NCBI GenBank assembly: GCA_021790625.1
Contig: JAJYGL010000057.1
Location: 1 to 13,605, forward strand
DNA from: Pseudomonadota bacterium
GTDB lineage: Bacteria > Pseudomonadota > Gammaproteobacteria > Burkholderiales > Sulfuriferulaceae
Direction: 5' to 3'
DNA: 13,605 bases
Shown here: positions 1-6,844 of the stretch, piece by piece
Layout: every line of letters starts with the position of its first letter
Position numbering within the stretch: the first letter of the stretch is position 1
Translations under genes and position numbers: made by a program
The notes under the pieces: model-generated
The model's database searches: none
Seen by the model: the letters and a program-made list of their open reading frames with translations, nothing else
Told to the model about the DNA's origin: nothing

Positions 1-1054
1 TGGCTTGCCATTTGATGCGGTGACGCTGACGCAGGCAGTGGACAGCATTCGTGATGCCGCCTTGCAAAAGCAACGTTGTTTTTTTTCTACCCCCAATCTG
101 AATTTCTTGATGATGGCGCGTCGTGATCGCGCGTTCCGGGAGTCGGTGTTGTGCAGCAATCTGGTGATCGCCGACGGCATGCCATTGGTGTGGGCAGCAA
201 AAATGCTGGGCATGCCCATTATCGAGCGGGTGGCAGGGTCGGATGTGTTTGAAGCCTTGCGTGACGCGGTCAGTGCCGACGAGCCGATAAAAGTATATTT
301 CTTTGGCGGCCCGGAAGGCGTTGCCGAACAGGCCGCACAGCGATTGAACCAGCAGCATGGCGGCCTGTATTGCACGGGGTTTTTTTCGCCTGGGTTTGTG
401 TCGGTCGAGGCGATGAGCACGCCAGAGCAGATAGCTGCCATCAATGCCAGCGGGGCGGACTTTTTGGTGGTATCGTTGGGCGCCAGAAAAGGGCAGGAGT
501 GGATCATGCGCAACCGGGAGCGGTTGCAAGTGCCGATTATCAGCCATTTGGGCGCGGTACTGAATTTTGAGGCGCAGACGGTGCGCCGCGCGCCAGTCTG
601 GATGCAACATGCCGGGATGGAATGGTTGTGGCGCATCCGGCAGGAACCGTCCTTGTGGCGGCGTTATATCGGGGATGGTTGGGCATTCGTGAAATGGTGG
701 TTGGGTTGCGTTGTACCTTATGCCTGGTGGCTGCGTTCGCATCGCCCCTGTCGTGATTCTGAAAACGGCTGCGTGACATGGCGAATGCAGGAGAATGGCT
801 GTCGTTTGGCGGTTGTCGGGAACATCGGCGATACGGTGACGGCAGAAATTCGTGATGTCTTGCGCCGTGGCAGTCGATGCCAAGGCGATGTTGAAATCGA
901 CTTTAGCCAAGCACGTTATTTGTCTACGGGTTTTTTGGGATTGCTGTTGTTATTGGAACAAACCCTGTCGGCGCGGGGGCAACGACTGCGTATAACAGGA
1001 ACGCACGGACATATCGCCAGACTATTGCGTTGGAATGGCGTGTGGATAGAGTAA
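1..1054 (+). CDS. WecG/TagA/CpsF family (GT26) glycosyltransferase fused to a C-terminal STAS domain, 5' end cut by window
   Basis: GT26 enzymes transfer a sugar (for example ManNAcA or ManNAc) from a nucleotide donor to a polyprenyl-linked acceptor at the inner membrane face. Residue numbers count from the TTG at base 5. That TTG is probably an internal Leu: the preceding in-frame codon is Gly, and GLPFDAVTL matches the usual start of this domain, so only some ten residues should be missing. Visible GT26 landmarks are STPNLNF (28-34), ADGMPLVW (56-63), ERVAGSD (74-80), SLGARKGQEW (157-166), and RRAPVW plus GMEWLWR near 194-210, ending with EP..WRRY. After a Trp-rich linker, residues about 262-345 look like a STAS domain: a beta-rich start, then DFSQARYLSTGFLGLLLL (299-316) and a final LLRWNGV. 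The normal D-S-S-G phosphorylation site reads L-S-T-G, so the Thr could still be modified. The gene converges on the exosortase operon. The family call is firm; the role of the STAS part is unknown, but STAS domains usually serve in protein-protein switching. Confidence 0.9.
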   Translation, partial: GLPFDAVTLTQAVDSIRDAALQKQRCFFSTPNLNFLMMARRDRAFRESVLCSNLVIADGMPLVWAAKMLGMPIIERVAGSDVFEALRDAVSADEPIKVYFFGGPEGVAEQAAQRLNQQHGGLYCTGFFSPGFVSVEAMSTPEQIAAINASGADFLVVSLGARKGQEWIMRNRERLQVPIISHLGAVLNFEAQTVRRAPVWMQHAGMEWLWRIRQEPSLWRRYIGDGWAFVKWWLGCVVPYAWWLRSHRPCRDSENGCVTWRMQENGCRLAVVGNIGDTVTAEIRDVLRRGSRCQGDVEIDFSQARYLSTGFLGLLLLLEQTLSARGQRLRITGTHGHIARLLRWNGVWIE

Positions 1055-1060
1055 AGTTCT

Positions 1061-1082
1061 ATGGGCAGAGCTCCCTGTCCAT
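1061..1082. terminator. Hairpin between convergent genes, possible bidirectional terminator
   Basis: ATGGGCAG and CTGTCCAT form an 8-bp stem with one G-T pair around a 6-base loop. It lies in the 34-base gap between the stop of the GT26-STAS gene and the stop of the exosortase gene. No strong T tract follows on either strand; the minus strand has only ACTTT nearby. Position and symmetry suggest a shared terminator, but the weak T run keeps the call tentative. Confidence 0.4.
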
Positions 1083-1088
1083 CTGCCG

Positions 1089-2630
1089 TCAATTGGGAAC
1101 GTAGGGAGGCAGCAAGGGATAGAGCCGACGCAGAAAATGGCGCAGATCCCGATCCGTCGTCGCGACGTCGGTCGTTACCGGCATCGTCAACCGTACAATG
1201 GCGCCATCTGTCCGGTTGATGCGGATGGCGTCTTCAAGCAAGGCGAGTTTCATCGAATATTCATTGCCCAAGTCACGCCCTCGCTGGTGAAACCAGTAGT
1301 ACACGACCTGTTTGTCCAGTCCGCGATCGATTAACAAGCGTGTAACATGGATGGTCTTTTCGTTGTTGAGTTTGATGCCGGGGTTGGAGGCAGAGAGAAT
1401 TTCCCATCCGCCACCGGGGATGCAGGCTTTGGGCGAATGAGGAACGAAACCACTGTGTTGCGAAGCGACATATCCAATGTAAACATTGATACCCTGGTCG
1501 TTGCGCTGATAATTGGCCTGCAGGTAATCCGTCAGGTGCAGGACACTGTTTTCGTTGTTGAGAAATGGGTAACTGACACCGTGCCAGTGACCAATGGTCA
1601 TGGGAAAACTGTCGAAAGTTTGTCGTGTCGGTGTAACTTCCGGGTGTTGTGAATGGGTGATGGCGGCGGCACTGGCCAGAATGATCAGGAATAATGCTGC
1701 GATGATGGGTGTTTTACGGGTAGGCGATGGTGCGACAGGAATGCTGTTGGCTCCGGTGAGTCGGAATGACAGGGTATTGGCTAATGGTGTGTGGATGTGG
1801 CGCAGCAGGTTGAATAGTTTTGCTTCGCTCAACAGAGCGATGAGGCATAGCATGAATATGAGCCACCCCTCAAAATAATGCATGAATCCTTTGGCGGCGG
1901 CGTCACCATAAAAATTGACTAATACGCCGACCATGGCGATGCGAAAGCTGTTCATCAGAATGGTGATGGGGATGGTGGACAGAAAAATCAGCGTGCGCAG
2001 CAAAAATGGCGCCTGGTAAACCAGCGCAAAAATCAGGCCGATGGCCATGAGCGGGAACAGGTAATTCAGGCCGCTACAGGCGTCCAGAACCTGTAATTTG
2101 AATTCGCCCAGATCGATGACGTTGCCTTCCAGATACACCACAATGTGTAGCAAGTGTAATATTTGTACACCCAGCCAGGACGAGAGCAATTGCATTTTTC
2201 CGGACAGACCGACATCGATCATATAGGGTAATGGAATCGTGAATATGAATAGCAGCATGGGCATCGCGATACGGCGAATCTGGTTACCCATCAGCGTCCA
2301 TGCCAGACCGGCGAGCGCCAGCACCAGGCTGTATTGCACGATGGTCCAGATGGCGCTCAATTCACCGACGATGAGGCCAATACTGGCGAGGAAAGTCAGT
2401 AAGACCCCATTCCATGCACCCATGTTGCCCGGAGCGATGGCGTTACGGCGTTCCCAGATCAGATAGAATGTGACCAGGATGACCAGAGGCACATGGCTGT
2501 ACCGTTCCTCGTCCATGACACGCCCTGTCCATTCCACAATCGCTGGATGATAAACCTGCCAGAGTAAACCAGCAGTCAGGGCAAACAGGATCAGGCGTCC
2601 ATGCCGGGTGAGAAAAGCGGGTGCAGTCAT
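1089..2630 (-). CDS. xrtD: Exosortase D (VPLPA-CTERM type) fused to EpsI domain
   Basis: This 513-residue inner-membrane cysteine transpeptidase-like enzyme is expected to cleave proteins with a C-terminal sorting signal. Residues about 10-280 form the multi-spanning exosortase core. The catalytic Cys185 lies in DACSGLNYLFPL, the conserved Arg230 in MNSFRIAM, and the third conserved position, His251, in GFMHYFEGW. The stretches YLEGNVIDLG (166-175) and STIPITILMNSF (218-229), and an upstream GELSAIWTIVQY, resemble my memory of XrtD more than XrtA. After a membrane segment near 307-325, residues about 335-505 are an EpsI domain: FPMTIGHWHG, YIGYVASQ, the HSPKACIPGGGW motif (398-409), YYWFHQRGR and EYSMK. 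The residue after CSGL is Asn189, where Arg is more usual. The ATG overlaps the stop of the preceding glycosyltransferase by four bases (ATGA), and this is the last gene of the operon. No VPLPA or PEP-CTERM substrate is visible in the window. The exosortase call is firm; the D subtype is by recollection of sequence style. Confidence 0.92.
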   Translation of the reverse strand: MTAPAFLTRHGRLILFALTAGLLWQVYHPAIVEWTGRVMDEERYSHVPLVILVTFYLIWERRNAIAPGNMGAWNGVLLTFLASIGLIVGELSAIWTIVQYSLVLALAGLAWTLMGNQIRRIAMPMLLFIFTIPLPYMIDVGLSGKMQLLSSWLGVQILHLLHIVVYLEGNVIDLGEFKLQVLDACSGLNYLFPLMAIGLIFALVYQAPFLLRTLIFLSTIPITILMNSFRIAMVGVLVNFYGDAAAKGFMHYFEGWLIFMLCLIALLSEAKLFNLLRHIHTPLANTLSFRLTGANSIPVAPSPTRKTPIIAALFLIILASAAAITHSQHPEVTPTRQTFDSFPMTIGHWHGVSYPFLNNENSVLHLTDYLQANYQRNDQGINVYIGYVASQHSGFVPHSPKACIPGGGWEILSASNPGIKLNNEKTIHVTRLLIDRGLDKQVVYYWFHQRGRDLGNEYSMKLALLEDAIRINRTDGAIVRLTMPVTTDVATTDRDLRHFLRRLYPLLPPYVPN

Positions 2631-3889
2631 GTGTCAGCCTCGGAGAAATGTGTTGTCATAGCCTGTGCGTAGATTTTGAGCATGCGGTCGATTTTGTCTT
2701 CCCAGGTAAATTCCTGGCGGATGCGTGCGACGGCCGCGGTGCCATATTGTTCGCGCAGAGAAGGGTTTGCGACGAGATTGTCCATGGCGCGTGCGAACTC
2801 AGTGACCAAATGTTCGCGAGACAGCGGATCGATCAACAAGCCGGTTTCCGTCGTGATGTAGTCGGCCGGCCCACCCCAATTCGTTGCGACTACCGGCAAC
2901 CCACGCGCCATGGCTTCCAGGACCACCGCGCCGCCACATTCACGGATGCTGGGCAACAGAAACATGTCTGCTTGGTCGTATTCGTTCATGATGCGGTCGT
3001 GCGGAATGGCACCGACAAACTCAACACGATCTGTCAGGTCGGTGGCGCGGTTTTGCAAATTGATGCGTTCCGGGCCGTCCCCGACGATGCGCAAACAGAT
3101 GTTGGCATTTTGACATTCACGCAGGGCGTCAATGAGAATGTCGATGGCTTTCCAGTCCTGCAAACGACCGACGTACAAGGCAACGGGGCGATTCTGCTGT
3201 TGGTACTGGCGGGGATGTTGAATGATTTTATGGGCAAAGACCCCATTTTCCACCAGTTCGATGACTTTTCCCCGATGCAGGGCGGGAAGCGCCTGCCGGG
3301 TTCGCGCGTTGGCCACCAGCAGGATATCGGCAAAGAATTTGCCCGGCAGGCATAAATTGTACAGGTCGGTGAGGCCGCGCATGACACGGTAGAGTGCTTT
3401 TTCAACGCGGCCGGTCATGTGCCGGAACGCGGGTGGAAAGTCCATGCCGCCATTCATCGGGCCGATAATGATGGACACGCCCAGTCCGAACAGGATTGAC
3501 GGTTGCCGTGGTGAAACTGGCGCGGGCTCATGTATCACATTGATGTTGTGTTGACGAATGACACGACGCGCAATGCGCCATTGATAAATCTGGGTAATCA
3601 GGTGCATCAGTGCGCCGGTGCTGGCAAGTGCTACCCGATCCGGCAGAAATCCGCTCAGTTTGTTGAGCTGGACGTGCAGCCAGGTATCCGGAATATAATG
3701 GATGCGTTCGGTGTCGATACCGGGAATGGCTTCGATGCTGTTGCGGGTGCGGATATGGGTAATCAAATGAACCTGTGGCAGACGCTGCGAGAGCAGGACA
3801 AAGTAATTCAATGGCAGCATGGCTTCGCCGCCGAAGCGGTTGGAGGCGTGCTCGCAGACGATCAATATCCGGGGTTGGACAGAAGACAT
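2627..3889 (-). CDS. GT4-family glycosyltransferase
   Basis: A 420-residue GT-B fold enzyme, likely adding one sugar of the repeat unit in the cytoplasm. Counting from the ATG at 3889, the N-terminal domain opens with PRILIVCEH and has the glycine turn NRFGGEAML (17-25). The C-terminal domain has LYVGRLQDWKAID (238-250), the donor-site strand RIVGDGPER, and the retaining-GT4 signature E-X7-E (Glu317 and Glu325) in RECGGAVVLEAMARGLPVV. Length is normal for GT4. The ATG overlaps the upstream stop by one base (TGATG), and GGTGGA sits a few bases before it; a GTG nine bases further upstream is possible (423 residues). The stop overlaps the exosortase start by four bases, so the two are probably translationally coupled. 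Donor and acceptor sugars cannot be read from sequence. Confidence 0.9.
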   Translation of the reverse strand: MSSVQPRILIVCEHASNRFGGEAMLPLNYFVLLSQRLPQVHLITHIRTRNSIEAIPGIDTERIHYIPDTWLHVQLNKLSGFLPDRVALASTGALMHLITQIYQWRIARRVIRQHNINVIHEPAPVSPRQPSILFGLGVSIIIGPMNGGMDFPPAFRHMTGRVEKALYRVMRGLTDLYNLCLPGKFFADILLVANARTRQALPALHRGKVIELVENGVFAHKIIQHPRQYQQQNRPVALYVGRLQDWKAIDILIDALRECQNANICLRIVGDGPERINLQNRATDLTDRVEFVGAIPHDRIMNEYDQADMFLLPSIRECGGAVVLEAMARGLPVVATNWGGPADYITTETGLLIDPLSREHLVTEFARAMDNLVANPSLREQYGTAAVARIRQEFTWEDKIDRMLKIYAQAMTTHFSEADT

Positions 3890-4647
3890 CAGATCCACCA
3901 GTGCGGAAACAACAGATTGGCGACAACGCGGGCATAATATTTTGTGATGTGGCGCCAGTTATTGTAGCTTTGCCCATCGTACCCGCGAATACCATATATT
4001 CTGGGGACGACATTGAAACGAACGGTGATATCCTGACGAACCGGGCCGTGATCGTGCAAGCGGCGGTACAGGATACGTTCGCCATCGTCCTGTTTGCTGC
4101 TGTGCAATTGGAGGTCGATTGCAACCAGTTCATGGTAGGCGCGGATGGTGAACCCGGCCAGATAGAAATCCACAAAACGGTGTGGTCGCGAACGGGAGTT
4201 GACATACAAAGCGGTGGCTTCAGCCGGTTTTTTGCGCACGATGTGGCCGATGTTGGCGATGCGATACCGTCCGGTGATTTTCCACAGAAACGCATCCGGA
4301 TGTTGTTGCAGCAATTGTGAACGTGCTAACACTTCGTTGATGAGATTGAGTTCCAAAAAAAACCGGCTGTTGTCAGGGCTGTCGTTTGCTCGCCAGGAAA
4401 TGAATTCAATTTTGTCCAGAACGCCATGCGAACGGGCGATGTGGATGAGGCTGTCCAGTGGATAATCAGAGTTGTCGGCATAAATCAGCGCATCAAATAC
4501 GCCGGTCGCGGCTTGCTGACAATAAAAAGTGAATGCTTGCTGGTAATCACGCAAACGTTGTTCCGGATCACTGTGCCGCAGCAGGAATGTGTTGGCGGAT
4601 GGCGCAATGGTTGAGGTGATGAGCGCGATGTTGCGGAGCGAGTTCAA
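3889..4647 (-). CDS. Uncharacterised polysaccharide-locus protein, possible glycosyltransferase ('KITGRY' type)
   Basis: I do not recognise a named family with certainty. The 252-residue product opens with a beta-strand-like RNIALITSTIAPS, has an acidic cluster ADNSD at 57-61 and the conserved-looking KITGRYRIANI (123-133), and ends in aromatic and basic residues (HWWI). Proteins with this 'K-[IL]-TGRY' pattern and a preceding D/E-N-S motif recur in capsule and O-antigen clusters, from memory, usually annotated as hypothetical or glycosyltransferase. The start chosen is TTG at 4647, preceded by AGAGGA nine bases upstream. An ATG at 4803 would add 52 residues that do not look protein-like and would overlap the upstream gene by 64 bases. 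The stop overlaps the next ATG by one base. This is the only junction in the operon with a sizeable gap upstream (92 bases). Confidence 0.75.
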   Translation of the reverse strand: MNSLRNIALITSTIAPSANTFLLRHSDPEQRLRDYQQAFTFYCQQAATGVFDALIYADNSDYPLDSLIHIARSHGVLDKIEFISWRANDSPDNSRFFLELNLINEVLARSQLLQQHPDAFLWKITGRYRIANIGHIVRKKPAEATALYVNSRSRPHRFVDFYLAGFTIRAYHELVAIDLQLHSSKQDDGERILYRRLHDHGPVRQDITVRFNVVPRIYGIRGYDGQSYNNWRHITKYYARVVANLLFPHWWI

Positions 4648-4739
4648 AACAGGGCGTCCTCTGGCAAAGACAGAAAATTGCCGCAGATAATAACATTGTT
4701 TATGGATGACTTGTAAGCAAATGTTACCGTGTGATGAGC

Positions 4740-5726
4740 TTATGAGGATGGCGTGCGTGTCACAAAATGCTGGATATGCTGCGCCCATCGTATCGGATTG
4801 CAATGGGTCTGTGCAAATTGCGTGGCATTGTCGGTCAGTTGTCGGGCGAGTCGGGGCGTTTCTTGCAGGCGCTCGATGGCTTGCGTGAGCGCCAGATGGT
4901 CACGGTTAGGTATGACCAGGCTGTTGTGGTCGGCGAGCAGATAGTCTTTGGTGCCGTGCGAAAATGACGAGATGATGGGGACGCCGAGTTGCATCGCGCC
5001 TACGAGGGTAATATGTCCGCAGGCAGTTTGATCATCCAGCAGTGGCACGATGCGCCAGAACGCGCGATTGTCCAGATTGAACAAGACGCTGACATTGTCA
5101 GGCGGCGTCAAATCTTGCATGGCGTGCGGCCGGGTCACGATGACGAGTTTGAGTTGCGGCAATCTGCGGAATGTTTCCAGCAAGGTGGCATAGTCACGGC
5201 CTTCGCCGCCGGCTGCGCAATAATACTCTGCGTCGGGAAGCGGGAAGTTGACGTCTGTGTCGGGTGGATCCATCGCCCAGAACAGATGGTGGAATTTTTC
5301 GATGGGCAAGTCAAAATATTCCGCATACCGTTGGCGTTCGAATGTGCTGTACACCACGAATTGCTCAATCCGAGCGAGGCTTTTGTGCATGGCGCGTTGT
5401 AGTGTGGCGCCGGGCAATTGGGTAAAATTGAATGAAAAAGCGAGGTGGCGGTTGCGTTTGCCTGCTACGTGCAATAACACGCTTTGCCAGTGGGTCAAGC
5501 GTGGCATGTGCGAGATGATGATGTCTTGTTCTTGCTGTAGCGCGCGGGCGGCTTGCCAGCAGGCACGATAGCGGCTGAGTTTTGGGCGTTTGATGAGGCG
5601 TTCAAGCCGGTTTTTTGGCGTGGCAGTAAAGTATTGCCAGTTGATACCATGATTGTCCGGGTAAATGTCCTGAATGAAATTCCAGTCCGGTTCGGCTAAT
5701 TCAGCAACATTGACCACGGTTTTCAC
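4740..5726 (-). CDS. GT-B (GT4-like) glycosyltransferase
   Basis: A 328-residue probable glycosyltransferase. The start is GTG at 5726, which overlaps the stop of the preceding gene as GTGA and has AAGGAA eight bases upstream. An in-frame ATG at 5843 would run 121 bases into the previous gene and gives an Arg-rich leader that is clearly a shadow. Features seen from the GTG: KTVVNVAELAEPDWNF at the N-terminus; a mid-protein GGEGRDYATLL (173-183), the 'GG..RDY' turn seen in many GT-B enzymes where the C-terminal domain begins; LKLVIVTRPH; and GHITLVGAMQLGVPII (237-252) in the place of the GT4 donor-binding E-rich loop. No clear E-X7-E is visible, so assignment to GT4 rather than a neighbouring GT-B family is by overall pattern. 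It sits between two other glycosyltransferase-type genes in a coupled operon. Substrate unknown. Confidence 0.8.
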   Translation of the reverse strand: MKTVVNVAELAEPDWNFIQDIYPDNHGINWQYFTATPKNRLERLIKRPKLSRYRACWQAARALQQEQDIIISHMPRLTHWQSVLLHVAGKRNRHLAFSFNFTQLPGATLQRAMHKSLARIEQFVVYSTFERQRYAEYFDLPIEKFHHLFWAMDPPDTDVNFPLPDAEYYCAAGGEGRDYATLLETFRRLPQLKLVIVTRPHAMQDLTPPDNVSVLFNLDNRAFWRIVPLLDDQTACGHITLVGAMQLGVPIISSFSHGTKDYLLADHNSLVIPNRDHLALTQAIERLQETPRLARQLTDNATQFAQTHCNPIRWAQHIQHFVTRTPSS

Positions 5727-6844
5727 GATGACGATTCCTTGCGCGCGATTGTGTGACGCAACGCCTGCTCGAACAGATCGGTCGATGCCTCCCAGGAGCT
5801 GTGCTCGACGGTGGCGAAGGCGTTGGCGGAGTACTGCCGCCATTGCTGGTTGGTGCTGGACAGGATGGTGGTTGCGGCCTGAACCATGCCATCCACATCG
5901 TCGATATTGATCAGAAATCCGTTGTGGCCATCAATGATGGCTTCTTCTGGCCAGCCGGTGCGGGTAGAAATGACCGGCGTGCGGCAGGCCATGGCTTCCA
6001 TTGCAGGCAGATTGAAGCCTTCGCTGCGGCTGGCGGTAAGCCAGACATCGCATTGGGCATACAGGTGGCGGATATGGTCTTGTGGCGGATGCAAATGAAA
6101 TTGAATGTCTGGCAAACGGGCGTCTGTCGTCGCGATGGGGTGTTCGCCAAAAGAAATGATCTGCAAATCCGGAAAGATGGTTGCCAGTTTTTGTATGGCC
6201 CGTAACGTAATATCCACTCCTTTGAATGCACTGGGCGAATTCAGAAAACCCACAGTTGGCCGTGGTTGTTTGTTGCGTTCCGGCGCAAAGAACTGTGTAT
6301 GGTCGACACTGTTTGGCACCAGATCAACGGCGGTGTCGTGATATTCGTCCCGCATGACGTTTAACAGCCAACGGGCAATGACAATTTTGTGCAGTGGCAG
6401 AGTGTAGGTGCGGCGGCAACGCTCTATGGGCAAGTATTCATGAATTTCATGGTGTTGAACGAAATATATCTTGGCACCCTTTGAAGGAGACAGTGCCGCG
6501 GCCCATTCTGCGGTTTCCCACCAAGTGGCAATGACCACATCCCCATCGGGAACGTCAGCATCGACAATCGGCCGATGGGTTTCCAGTACGCGATGGTCCA
6601 AAGGTAAAAAATCAAAATGAGAGGTTTCTTTCCTGGACCATTTCTTGCCCGTCAGTGCGGATTTCAGTCTATGAATGAAAGTGGGCTTGGGTTGGTTCTG
6701 TGAAATGATGCGGACTTTATGGCCGCGTTTTTGCAGCAGGTTGGCGTAAATACTGATAACTCTGATTCCACCTCCCAGATTGGCGGGTGGAGACAGAAAG
6801 GTGATGCGCAGGGATGTGGCGGAAGTTGGCATGATATCTAGCAT
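5723..6844 (-). CDS. GT4-family glycosyltransferase
   Basis: A 373-residue retaining GT-B glycosyltransferase. The N-terminal strand RITFLSPPANLGGGIRVI (13-30) carries the GGG turn of the nucleotide-sugar fold. VPNSVDHTQF (176-185) and VGFLNSPSAFKGVDITLRA mark the domain linker. The E-X7-E signature is Glu275 and Glu283 in SRSEGFNLPAMEAMACRTP, followed by TRTGWPEE and GHNGFL as in typical GT4 proteins. The HHEIHEYLP stretch (131-139) and TWWETAEWAA (107-116) resemble rhamnan or mannan GT4 enzymes, but that is not enough to assign a sugar. The chosen ATG overlaps the upstream stop by seven bases; a second ATG at 6832 (MPTSATS) would remove the overlap, and neither has a clear Shine-Dalgarno. 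Its stop overlaps the next GTG by four bases. Confidence 0.92.
   Translation of the reverse strand: MLDIMPTSATSLRITFLSPPANLGGGIRVISIYANLLQKRGHKVRIISQNQPKPTFIHRLKSALTGKKWSRKETSHFDFLPLDHRVLETHRPIVDADVPDGDVVIATWWETAEWAAALSPSKGAKIYFVQHHEIHEYLPIERCRRTYTLPLHKIVIARWLLNVMRDEYHDTAVDLVPNSVDHTQFFAPERNKQPRPTVGFLNSPSAFKGVDITLRAIQKLATIFPDLQIISFGEHPIATTDARLPDIQFHLHPPQDHIRHLYAQCDVWLTASRSEGFNLPAMEAMACRTPVISTRTGWPEEAIIDGHNGFLINIDDVDGMVQAATTILSSTNQQWRQYSANAFATVEHSSWEASTDLFEQALRHTIARKESSS

Noticed and set aside
2621..3355. 244-codon open frame on the plus strand opposite the GT4 gene
   Set aside because: It lies fully antisense to a well-supported glycosyltransferase, has no ribosome binding site and no recognisable domain; it is a shadow of the other strand's codon usage.
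3528..4295. 255-codon minus-strand frame across two operon genes
   Set aside because: It overlaps two supported genes in another frame and encodes a low-complexity, Ser/Thr/Arg/His-rich sequence with no domain.
4648..4803. N-terminal extension of the 'KITGRY' protein from an ATG at 4803
   Set aside because: It would overlap the preceding gene by 64 bases and adds residues unlike a protein domain, whereas the TTG at 4647 has a good AGAGGA.
5727..5843. N-terminal extension of the GT-B gene from an ATG at 5843
   Set aside because: It overlaps the preceding gene deeply and gives an Arg-rich leader; the GTG overlapping that gene's stop has a Shine-Dalgarno.
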